A stretch of 64,000 bases of DNA. Source: Lineus longissimus (Eukaryota > Nemertea > Pilidiophora > Heteronemertea > Lineidae). Shown one piece after another: positions 1 through 10,100 of the stretch. The position numbers and the translations under genes were made by a program. Position 1 is the first letter of the stretch; every line of letters starts with the position of its first letter. Under the pieces are notes generated by a model that worked only from the letters and a program-made list of their open reading frames with translations, ran no database searches and was not told the DNA's origin. The DNA is taken from the NCBI RefSeq assembly GCF_910592395.1, contig NC_088315.1:5210501-5274500 (forward strand). The letters are read 5' to 3'.

Positions 1-74
1 AACCAGTGACACATGGTTTCTGTAGCTGTTTCTTTCTCTCATATGCTTTTATACTTTGTTGTCTTCTCTTGCAG

Positions 75-142
75 TCCATCCAAGATTTTGCACATAGTTC
101 ATTACAGTTTGCCCTACAGAAAGGATGGCCTTTGTACTTAAG
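75..142 (+). CDS. IDH1: IDH1-like exon (SIQDFAHSS...)
   Basis: Acceptor TTGCAG before 75 and donor AG|GTAAGT after 142. It encodes [20 protein letters not shown] and the start of YLS, and leaves two bases for the next exon. Confidence 0.93.
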
Positions 143-1721
143 GTAAGTCAAATCACTCTAGTCTGATACAATGCAGCTAATTGTTCTTCAAGCTCCAAAG
201 CAAAACGTTAAAAATGAAGTTTGTTTGTGATTGTTTATGATTTGACCCCTCATGAAAGGGCCAGCCGGATTTGGACTCCCACCCTTAGCTCACATGCTCT
301 CCACTCAAGTTTGCTTTAAAGCTATCATTCTGTTATAAATCAAAGTTATTTTATCTTTCAGCACTAAGAACACCATTCTGAAGAAATATGATGGCAGGTT
401 CAAGGATATATTCCAAGAAATTTATGAACGGTAATTATTACATATGGTTGACAAATTTTGTGTGTGTTGTATTTGATGCCATTGAAATAAAGTCACCTAG
501 AGTCACAAGCACTGTGTAAGGGCCAGGTATAGTCAGTCTGACATTTTAACGGCTTCTTAACTTCGCTTTTTTCATGCTGTCAAATGTAAATTATTGCATA
601 AGTTCTTTCCTTTTTCTTTCAGTGATTATAAGTCCAAATATGAGGCTAAAAATATCTGGTATGAGCACCGGCTGATTGACGATATGGTTGCATACGCCAT
701 GAAATCTGAGGGAGGATTTGTCTGGGCTTGTAAGAATTATGATGGTGACGTTCAGTCTGATTCTGTGGCTCAGGGTAAGTTTGACTCTACATGCACTGGG
801 AAGTTCCTTGCTGCTGTCTCTAGGAGACCATGTTGTGTTCTAAACAAGTCTTTTTTCCTCGATTGTCTCGTCCTTTGTTAATAAAACTACAAAATTTGCC
901 AGAAAATAACCTCTTATGTCGAGGTTTTCTGTTCTCCATTGGCTATAAAACTTTCTAGCTTAGTGTAAAATCATGTTCAGCGAAACCACTCTATCAAGGA
1001 CACAAATTTCACATCTAAGATTCCATTGATCATTGAACTATCACTGTCTATTTTCTCTAGGTTACGGTTCATTAGGTATGATGACAAGTGTCCTAGTCTG
1101 TCCTGACGGCAAGACTTGTGAGGCTGAGGCAGCCCATGGCACGGTCACCAGGCATTATAGGATGCATCAGCAGGGAAAAGAGACCTCCACCAACTCTATA
1201 GGTATGTGCAGTATTTCAAATAAACCTAAAAATGATATCGTGAATTCTTTCCATTCTGTATGCCTCTTCATCCCCTTATATTTAGAGGGTGTTTCGGTCA
1301 AATCTAATTATGTTCTTTTTCCATCTCTAGCTTCCATATTTGCTTGGACACGAGGCCTACAACACCGAGCCAAACTGGATCAAAATGCTGAACTTGCTAA
1401 ATTTGCTGAAAACCTTGAAGCGGTATGCATTGAAACCATTGAAGCCGGTTTCATGACCAAGGATTTGGCAATTTGTATCAAGGGAATGACTGAGTAAGTG
1501 CTGTTTAAAGTTTTAAATATTGGTTTTTATGGTTTTGTTTTTGAAGCTACTGGAAAGTCTTTGGTCCTTTCTTTACCAATTAACCGAAAACCTGCCAATA
1601 TTAGCTATTTTTGATTGTCTTGTCTTTTCCTTGCAGTGTCACACCTGACGACTACCTGACCACTTTCAAGTTCATGGACAAACTTGCTGAGAACCTGGAG
1701 AAGAAGATGTCCCAGAGTTGA
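75..1721 (+). CDS. IDH1: NADP-dependent isocitrate dehydrogenase, cytosolic type, C-terminal half (5' end outside window)
   Basis: Oxidative decarboxylation of isocitrate to 2-oxoglutarate with NADP+. Six in-phase coding exons (75-142, 362-430, 623-774, 1061-1201, 1331-1493, 1637-1721) give 225 residues ending at TGA 1719-1721, a little over half of the roughly 414 residues of animal IDH1. Visible family blocks are [53 protein letters not shown] (Asp cluster that binds the metal, from the family), [14 protein letters not shown] (NADP-binding block) and [15 protein letters not shown]. The sequence is closer to cytosolic IDH1 than to mitochondrial IDH2, for example in [11 protein letters not shown]. 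All introns are GT-AG and the phases match. One oddity: the C-terminus is KKMSQS, without the peroxisomal AKL-type signal of mammalian IDH1. The N-terminus is not in the window, so a targeting peptide cannot be excluded. Confidence 0.96.
362..430 (+). CDS. IDH1: IDH1-like exon ([12 protein letters not shown]...)
   Basis: Acceptor CTTTCAG before 362, donor CG|GTAATT after 430. It encodes the [20 protein letters not shown] block typical of eukaryotic NADP-IDH; phase 2 in and out. Confidence 0.93.
623..774 (+). CDS. IDH1: IDH1-like exon with metal-binding Asp block
   Basis: Acceptor CTTTCAG before 623, donor CAGG|GTAAGT after 774. It encodes [20 protein letters not shown] and [17 protein letters not shown]. 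The family's metal-ligand aspartates lie in the LIDDMV and YDGDVQSD blocks. Confidence 0.95.
1061..1201 (+). CDS. IDH1: IDH1-like exon with NADP-binding HGT motif
   Basis: Acceptor TCTCTAG before 1061, donor ATAG|GTATGT after 1201. It encodes [18 protein letters not shown], then [14 protein letters not shown], then ETSTNSI. Confidence 0.95.
1331..1493 (+). CDS. IDH1: IDH1-like exon (SIFAWTRGL...)
   Basis: Acceptor TCTCTAG before 1331, donor GA|GTAAGT after 1493. It encodes [20 protein letters not shown] through [20 protein letters not shown]. Confidence 0.95.
1637..1721 (+). CDS. IDH1: IDH1-like terminal coding exon
   Basis: Acceptor CCTTGCAG before 1637. It encodes [20 protein letters not shown] and LEKKMSQS, then TGA. 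No PTS1 tripeptide at the C-terminus. Confidence 0.94.
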
Positions 1722-1968
1722 CTGAACAATCTACCTAACAGTCGCCTTTGAACAAAGGAAAACAGATATATCATTAATGTATCATTATTATTGTGGGCTT
1801 GGTTATATGTATACCAAGAATAAGAGAATAGTCTCAGGGCTCTCCATCTTCTTTCATCAGCCTGACACCCCAACAAGCTGCTCACTGTAGATGGAAACCC
1901 CTGATCTTTGTTATTGTTTGTACACTTGTGTGAAATGGTTCAGGCAACTCAAGGGTGACATTCTGAGC

Positions 1969-1974
1969 AATAAA
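1969..1974 (+). promoter_or_regulatory. Polyadenylation signal of IDH1-like gene
   Basis: AATAAA 248 nt after the stop codon, followed by a T-rich stretch. It is the first canonical signal downstream of the coding region and predicts a 3' UTR of about 270 nt. Confidence 0.7.
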
Positions 1975-1989
1975 TATTTTCTGTTAATT

Positions 1990-4785
1990 TACTTAACCTA
2001 ATCTATTTCTATCTTGGGCCAACATTCTCAGTGCTGTCTGAAATTTTCCTTGATGGCCCAGATTTGTCACGAAATCTCGGTCAGCATATAAAACTAGTAT
2101 ATCTAAAAACTTCCCCACTCACTTTAGGATTCTTTTCAGTGTAGTGCTACTTTCTTGTGCAGTGAACTCCTATTCTAAATGTTCTGTTTAACTCAGACAG
2201 CTTGCGTTTTCCCTGTTGCTGTACTTAGTAGGAGCCTTATTCTTTTGAATAATTTCATTGATGTCAATTATCTAAATTGCATTCCATTCTGTTGTTATAA
2301 CTTATAGAAAACACAATAGTGACTTTTAGTGGCATTATAATTTATTCTATGCATGAATTAGAGATTCATTTATTTCTACTTTTTATTTACCTATCTATCA
2401 TTTCTCAGAAAAAGATGTATACAATTGTTTGCAGTGAGAAATTTTTTAAAGTGATTTCAAAAAATGCTAGCAAATACGCTTAATATTTATTCTTGGTGAA
2501 AATTCTCCCATCGTAGATTTGCACAATTCTAATTTCTTAATATTGACGCATTTCCTTAGGTTTAACATGTAGAAAATTAATATATTCACAAGCTGAAACT
2601 GCCAGTGGCATCAAAAAACTACCCAAATATTCTTTCATTTGTAAATAAAGATGCTTCAAATTTAAGCACTTTTCAGTGTCAATGCTTTTGCTGTTTCAAT
2701 TTACCCACATTCTATGTCAGATGATAGTCTTATACTCATCATTTACCTCAGCACTGCATGTAAATATTTTGGCTATTGTGATAATTTTTCGAGAAATCGT
2801 TGTGTCTTTATGAAAAGAAAAGGGTACCATTTAGATTTTCTGCACTTCACCAGAACGAGGCAGTTCAAAGTAAGTTTTTAGAAAAAGACTTGAATTATTC
2901 TTTCAAATTGCCTTTAGAATTTTCAAGTCTCATAGTTTAGAATAATACACTTTATTGATAACCTGGCTTCGAACCACCTTGTTATCTTATCATTACTACA
3001 ACTTTAATTGCTCAATAGAATTCATGACTCCCATGGATTTATGCTCATGGTCATACATTTAGGTTGTGCATTTTCACTTTCAAACCAAACAATGTAAAAT
3101 CATTTGTGACTTATTGTAAATGATGAAGAATGCTCGCATGTTCAGTCGTAATGTTGCATTTTAAGGCTTTTGATAGAATCTTGTCTTCAGGATTGAAATT
3201 TTCTCATGAAAGTACAGTATTCACTGTAGTTTTGCTCAAAGACGTCTGTGGTGCCATGGGGATAGGTTTTGGGTGGAAATCGTCCTTAGTAAGAGTTAAG
3301 CCTGGGTATAATAGAGTAGCGTACATTACATCACTATGACTGAGAGTAGATTTATCCACACTTGCTACATTGTACGATGTATATGATTATAAGGTGTTTT
3401 AGAATGATTTGTAATCATTGGATTGTAATTTGAAAATTTGGTGAAATGTACCAATAGGATAGTTGTGTAGGTTTGTCAAGTGACCTTATCAACTACTGTG
3501 AAGGCACCACGACCCTAAAACTTGTAGTAGACATACAATTACAATATATTGAAAGAATTTCCTTTACAATACAATTACAATATACATGTATTAAAAGAAT
3601 TTCCTTTACAATAGATCTCGATTGCTTGCAATAGTAGGCAGTGAGGAAGTACTATAAGTGCTTTCTTGGTACTAGTCAATGTTCATTTTGAAATGGTGAT
3701 AAAAGCAGCCAATGTGCATACATAAATATGATCAACTCGTTGGTTTTATCATTGGAAAATTCATCAATTTGCAAAAGTAGATGGTAGCAAAATTTGAAAA
3801 GAAAGTTTTTACAAACACATAAGACTGCGAAGAAAATAATGTGGATCACAATGGATGCTACTTTAAGTATTTATTTCTTCTTTGTCGTTGACAGTGCTAA
3901 TATAAAATTTTGAAAGGCCATACTCATGCTAGATACTAACAGCAGTGTGTTTGTATTTGAGGGTTAAGGAAGGCTAGTCCTGTGCACATATATATGTCAC
4001 AGCCGTTATATATTGGAAATGTTAATGTAGCAAAAATAAATTCAAATGATTTTAATCTATTGATCTTTAGTTAATTTTTGTTTGGTTTTTGCTCTTGTAG
4101 ACAATGCCGAGGTGGAAATACAGAAAGAGTGGGAAAAAAAACGAGTCCTCTGTATCAAGTCCTCTAGATTGTGACTATGTCCCCACAGACTATGTAATGA
4201 TGGAGTTTCAGAATGTGATTTAATAGGCGAATAAAAATAAATGACCTCTGTAAGATGGACTATCGAGCAGCTGCTGATGTCTAATTCATATCGAGTCTTG
4301 TCAAGAAGATTGTGATGAAGTTTCAGTTAGGGCTTGTCGAGATTTAGACAGAGTCCAGCAGAGGATGGACTATCCAGCAGCTGTTAATGTCCAATTAGAT
4401 TCCATAAGGTGTCTAATGGGGTTTCAGATGGTGCTTGGGGGAAGAAGACGAGCTCTCCAGAGGATTGCCTATCTAGGGGCTGTCAATGTCGATTCGTATA
4501 GAGTCCATGAGATTGTGATTATGTCCTCATTGACTATGCAATGATGTGTTTCAGATGGGACCTCATTGGGGAAAACAAGTCCTCCAGATGATGGCCTTTC
4601 CAGTGGCAGTCGATGTCTAATTCATATCATTCCTACTAATAGATTGTGCCTATGTCCTCAACTGTTTTTCAGATAGATCTTGCCAAAGGTATGTGACTGT
4701 GTCCTCATAGACTATGAAACGATGAAGTTTCAGATGGCCGGGGAATAAGGTGATTGTGATTGCTGCCAAAATGAATTCACAAATA
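1990..4785. other. Intergenic region between converging IDH1-like and KIAA1549-like genes
   Basis: AT-rich DNA with no supportable gene. It holds a short direct repeat at 3535-3612 (two copies sharing AAAGAATTTCCTTTACAAT) and a degenerate tandem array near 4170-4740. A good splice-acceptor-like tract (T-rich, then TTGTAG) ends at 4101 but cannot be tied to a gene. Longer IDH1-like 3' UTR forms could extend into this region. Confidence 0.6.
4170..4745. repeat. Degenerate tandem repeat, about 95-120 bp units
   Basis: Units start with GATGGACTATC or a variant near 4253, 4371, 4463 and 4581. Each contains GCTG-AATGTC-AATT and ends in GTTTCAGATGG or a close variant. A related half-unit with GACTATG-AATGATG-GTTTCAG lies at 4170-4215 and again near 4690-4740. 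Divergence is high, so the array is old. No coding frame is maintained. Confidence 0.55.
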
Positions 4786-4815
4786 TCAGATTTGGGATTT
4801 TATGAATAGTATTTT

Positions 4816-4821
4816 TTTATT
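4816..4821 (-). promoter_or_regulatory. Distal candidate polyadenylation signal of KIAA1549-like gene
   Basis: TTTATT on the + strand reads AATAAA on the - strand, about 1.8 kb after the stop codon. It would give a long 3' UTR. Confidence 0.3.
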
Positions 4822-6421
4822 AAGAAAATACTTCCTGTAAACTGTATCTACAAAATAACAAATATCCATGCAAGAATTTTCACATTTTGGCACTAGGAAA
4901 GGGACTACTTTGGAAGAGTTAAAAACATGATATGCATACAGTTTTAAGAATACTACAGTGATGGAATGACACATGAACCAAACAATACTCTGGGACACAA
5001 TGCCCCAAATTCATACAACATCAAATCTCAGCAGTGCGTTTATTTTGAATATGGCAAAGAGAATCAAGTTGAGGTCAACGTTGCCCTTGTGTGTACTTGT
5101 TAGATTCACATGATGAACAGAAAGTAAGAAATATGGCGAAAGTATTCATGAGACAAAATATACAGACAGTTTTTCAATATTTACACTACATAAACTTAAC
5201 AGTACTAGATAAAGTCGGAGTATGCTTATACAATGATGATACATTTCATATTCACTTTCAGTCACCTTGTATATATGATATACCGGTAATAAATATTTAC
5301 AAACTAGCATGTTTTTTAGATTTTGTATCACTTGATTGGCACTATGCCAATGTCATCAGTAAGGAGAGATTAACCTTGTCAATAGTAAACTATATACATT
5401 ATAGCAAGAATTGATGAAGACTTCATGACTATTTTGGCTGCCTTTTTCAAGAAAAAAAGGTAATCATATATAAAGGAGAATGTTGCTTTAGCATTCATGC
5501 AAAATATCACAGATGCATGGCAACAAAAATTATCACAAATTAGCTGGATGGAATCAATTCTATTCTATGGAAAATTTGGACCAACACCTAGTAAATAAAA
5601 CTATAATTTGGACAAGCTACAGTTGATCAAACTATACAAAGGTTAAACCTGACTTCAGAATAGAAAACTAGAAACACAAACTCAGATAGAAATATACTGG
5701 TAAACCCCATCAGAAGCTCAGAAAATTTTCAAAACTTTAGAATATTTGAGACCGAATATTGTAGGAAAGTCTATAAGGTTCTGAAAGGGTTTAATGAAAA
5801 AAGCGAAAGCAAAAGGAGTTGATAGTATCTGCAGATATAACAAACTCCTTAAATAAAAAAGCACTTAATAGGGATGCGTACTAGAAGTCAAGTATCACCC
5901 CTCGAATTTAAAATGGACCTGACTGATACAAATATAATAGAAGAGAAAGGACGGCCTCATTATGACTCAGAAGGGGGTAATTTCATTTGGCATTTTATGA
6001 CTTTTATAAAGACATATGGTTACAATGACATATAACAATAAAATCAACTTATGATTGGGCTAATCATGAAGCAAATGACCCCCCTCCTCCCTCCTCCTGA
6101 GCCAATTCATACAATTGCATTTGAATAGCATTAAGCTCACACCAAAACCTCATGAAAAACCCATTTACATTACCTGAACCATACATTCATAATTTCAGCT
6201 GGATATATCATTTCTGGTGTTCAACACCAAACAGTCTTGGCAAAATGGTAAAAAATCGACTGATACACTATACAAATATCTCTGCAGCAAATCTCAATCG
6301 ATCACAATAGAACAACAATGGTAAATTTCGTCAAAACTTGAACAACCATGAGGCATGAGCAAGATTCTCACAAAGACAAGTTTCAATGATTTTGCAGCAG
6401 AAACCACAGGTACCAGCCTGT

Positions 6422-6427
6422 TTTATT
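6422..6427 (-). promoter_or_regulatory. Proximal candidate polyadenylation signal of KIAA1549-like gene
   Basis: AATAAA on the - strand about 215 nt after the TAG stop at 6639-6641. It is the nearest canonical signal. Confidence 0.45.
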
Positions 6428-6638
6428 TAATGAGACAGTTAATTGCTCCAACAGGAGAACAATTGGTTGTCGTGGTTAACCCTAAACCTTATAGTGACAA
6501 TATTATATTTACCAGAAAAACCTTACATAATCATAAGATATATAAATTGCCATGGCTTCCAATATGACTAAGTTAGCATAAGTAACATAAAGTATTTGGC
6601 AAGAATACAACTAGTTGCCATGGTTACAATTACCATGA

Positions 6639-7118
6639 CTACACATCAGGATCTCGTTTGTGACTAGCATGTTTCTTTAACTCTTCTCGTAATGACCCTG
6701 CAACTTTCTTGGAGGTCCCTTGAACGATGTCCACTTCATCTGTCCCATCTTCAAGAGTTCCCCCAATCCGTTCAACTGGCGAGGTTTTACCCTTCGATTT
6801 CCTAAAAACACTAGATTTTGGCCGGGATTTTTTCTCTGGTTTGACTGGTTCTGGTTCATCCCAAGCAGACCGGGACCCGGATCCGTCGCTAGATCTTGAT
6901 TGGGCGGATATTGGTCGTCGTTTTTCCTGAGGTGGTAGCACAGCGGTGAGTTGTTTTTTGGGAGCTGTTTGGAAGCGTTTGGGTGTAGGATGCATTGCCT
7001 GAGGAACGGGGTGTGCTGCTCCTGGTGGAGGGTGTGCTTCCCCTGGTGGAGGGTGTCCTTCCCGTCGTGGTACGTGTTCTAATGATGGTGGGCCCCTTAT
7101 TGGTAATGTACTGATGTC
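6639..7118 (-). CDS. KIAA1549-like exon 22: C-terminus
   Basis: Acceptor TTTATTTTTAG before 7118, open in phase 0 to TAG at 6639-6641 (159 residues). It encodes DISTLPIRGPPSLEHVPR, a His/Pro-rich repeat (EGHPPPGEAHPPPGAAHP), a basic Ser-rich stretch (KSRPKSSVFRKSKGK) and VAGSLREELKKHASHKRDPD, ending in V. The SLREEL helix near the end recalls the IREELLRL terminus of human KIAA1549. Confidence 0.85.
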   Translation of the reverse strand, partial: DISTLPIRGPPSLEHVPRREGHPPPGEAHPPPGAAHPVPQAMHPTPKRFQTAPKKQLTAVLPPQEKRRPISAQSRSSDGSGSRSAWDEPEPVKPEKKSRPKSSVFRKSKGKTSPVERIGGTLEDGTDEVDIVQGTSKKVAGSLREELKKHASHKRDPDV

Positions 7119-10100
7119 CTAAAAATAAAATCATATGAAACGTAAGAAGTTTGAAGACAAAATGTATGTCAAATAGAGAAGACTTAGTCTTTACAAAATG
7201 TATGTCAAATAGAGAAGAGTAGTCTTTGAGAGTTGAAAATCTGCTCATTTGAATGAGTGAGCTACAAATGACAGGACTACACTATCTATAGGGCTGAGCT
7301 TGATAGTGTTGTAGGTTGGGAATAGTGGTGCTGAAAAATACAAGTTCAAAATAAACTACTGCATTTTGATACGGAATTGTGACGGGTCCATACCTATGTG
7401 TCCCGGTACCTATGTGTCCCGGTACCTATGTGTCCCGGTACCTATGTGTCCCGGTACCTAAGTTTCCCGGAACCTATGTGTCCCGGTACCTATGTGTCCC
7501 CATATTAAAGGGGTACCTATGTGTCCCGGTACCTATGTTTCCCAGTACCTATGTGTCCCGGGCAGTAGAAATGCGATTTTAGGATTAGGCCGATTAAGTC
7601 ATGATAAAGTCATGATAGTCGGCTTCATAAGTAAATGTCACTGGCGTTTTTGGTTACTTGAATAAAAACGATGGTTTTTCCTCAATCTAATTTTGGACCC
7701 AACACAATTTCAAGGTAGGTCTAAGAGATTTGGAAGACAAGTGAATTTGGTTTTGTTCCTTGAGCACTTTGATTTTTTGGGGTCAGGGCAGAGACCTGTA
7801 TTCATCCACGACCGGAAGTGTGGCACAGTCACATAGAGCTTATCAAAATGTCAAGTTGTGGTAAATACATGGCTGGGATGGACCAAAGTGGAATTAATTC
7901 TCAATCTGTGGTTGATTCTTAATCTACAGAGTCAGGCCATCACAGAAATATGCTTTTTGATAATATATTTAAGAAAATGTGGTCTCACTGGTCAGTTTAG
8001 AACTTGTACTTTGACAGGGCCATATCAATGCGCCAGTGACGTTTTGATGGATATTGTGTACGGAAATCTTTTTTTCTCAGGCAATCGGTATTGGAATTTT
8101 TTAAAACTTTATTATGCTATTGGCAAAGGGTTCTTCTTGACACATATAAAATTTTGTGCAGATTGATTGGTCCAATGAGTACTTTTTTTACCAAAACCTA
8201 TGCACAACAATGTACACGTAATGTACACATGTTTTAATAGAGGACTCTGGCCGTCAGGGCTGGGGCCGTTTTTTTTCTTCTTATGGACACTTAACTTATG
8301 ACGGCGACTATCACGACTATATCCTTTTGATACCCCTTCGTCCTTACAAATAGCAAAGAGCCGGAGCATATCGAAAACCACTGGTGCCGAGGATGTCATG
8401 ACAATAGGCCTAATCCTAGCTAAAATCACGTTTCTTGTACTGACCGGGACACATAGGTACCGGGAAACATAGGTACCGGGACACATAGGTACTGGGACAT
8501 ATAGGTACCGGGACACATAGGTACCGGGACATATAGGTACCGGGACACATGGGTATGACCCCAATTGTGACTACACCAAAACTATTCGAGCAAAGTCAAG
8601 GAATTCAGCAGGTTTTGAGGTTGAATTTGAAATGCAATACATTTCTGGGAAAGAGGTACTACATCGAAAGATAAAAAAGAAGGCTTCTACATCATGCCAA
8701 GATGTGCACTCTCTACTCGCTGTTTCTTTATCTACAAAGCTCTTACAATTATCGTGGCAATTCCCATATATTACTATTTTTTCTCATAAGTCGGTTGTTG
8801 ATTATCTGAAAGTTAGGCAGGATTGATGAGTGAAAATAATGGCCAGACAAAAATAGGTACCCAAATGGTCAGTATTATGTCTGCAAAGTTTTGAAGTGCC
8901 ACAGGTTTTCAGTCTATGTGGCAAGAAAAATTCTCGATAAAAGTCCTTGTTTTGATTTCTGTGAACAGTGCTTCAGTGTGTGGAAGCAAGTCAGAGTAAT
9001 AGGTTTTCATGTACTATGAGTGTGTGTGGGGGGGGGGAAAGGTGTTTTTTTGCCGGATGAAATAATCAACAGAACATACTACTGGACCTAGCCGCTTTCA
9101 TTCAAAGCCTGACAAGAGCCCACGCAGTGCTGTAAGTGTCGTCCGGTCTTGAACAAAAGCTGCAAAGGACCTTGAACAACCAAGTTTAATGCATTCAAAA
9201 CATATGCTACTCGGAGATAATCATTTAAAACAAATGTGTGCAGACAATTCTGGACAGAGCAATTTCTAATAATGAAATGACAACAACAAACACCCTCAGA
9301 CTCTTATCAATCTGATTTAATTGTAAGGAAGATGAAACAGGAATTTAGGATGATGCCATGAATAGATAAACAACACCGTGCTTTCAGGATATCATGCAGA
9401 AAAAACAACAAAAATATGAGAGAACACTTTCATGCGGGAAAACTGACAAGCTCACCTCATTGTAATATCTCAACTTAGGCAGATAAATATCCTGGGAAAT
9501 ATTGTTTTACAATTAATCTTTAAGTTACCAAATGAAGAAATATTTTTACTCAAAATCAGAGAAAACTCCCCAGTTTATTGCATTAGAGATAACCCAATAC
9601 ACTTTCTTTAGCCCAAAATAGGTTAATACTGCACAAAGGGTGCAAATATCATTTCAGTGTAACCGACACGATCAACCTATAACAATTAAGTTGGTCCAAA
9701 TGCTGTTATTTTGGAGGCAACTTAATGCAAACATGAGCAGTCAATACTGTCAATTGGTGAGGTTTATCGAATAATGCACTTAAAATGTGTCCATTTTCAA
9801 CTCTTGATGACTTGTTTTGCGGGCAGTGACCATTAGGATTTGTTTACTCATATTGCAGCACACGCACCTGTTTAAAATCTTTTGACAGCCACGAGCTAAA
9901 TAAGACCATACCAATCCCACCCAAAACCCAAACAAGGCAACCACTAAATATTTTGCACTGTTTGTTTGAAAACAAATTCAACATCTAGGCGGAAATCTAA
10001 TAAAGTAAACTCGGTTGAATTAAGTACATTAAACATTTGGCATTGGTTTAATACAAAATTAAGTCCTGAGGTTAGGCCTATAGCTGACTGCAAGGGGAAT

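Larger units (their letters stand above)
7384..8562. mobile_element. Foldback Mutator-like DNA transposon, non-autonomous
   Basis: An element of 1,179 bp with long inverted ends flanked by the 9-bp direct repeat AATTGTGAC (7375-7383 and 8563-8571). Left end GGGTCCATACCTATGTGTCC; right end in reverse complement GGGGTCATACCCATGTGTCC. Each arm carries a tandem array of a 16-bp unit (TACCTATGTGTCCCGG) followed by a matching unique part (GATTTTAG...GATTAGGCC), about 230 bp per arm. The interior shows no transposase. A 9-bp duplication and tandem repeats in the inverted ends point to the Mutator or foldback type. It lies in the last intron of the KIAA1549-like gene. Confidence 0.85.
7119..9455. other. 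Last intron of KIAA1549-like gene
   Basis: 2.3-kb intron. Half of it is the foldback element; the remainder is AT-rich with a poly-G run near 9028-9037 and no supportable exon. Confidence 0.6.

Noticed and set aside
7384-7582. CRISPR-like array of 16-bp repeats
   Set aside because: The repeats are contiguous without spacers, occur inverted at the other end of the same element, and the genome is eukaryotic.
8112-8564. 150-codon - strand frame inside the foldback element
   Set aside because: The repeated VPVPMCPGTYVSRYLC part is a translation of the 16-bp tandem repeats. No transposase motif.
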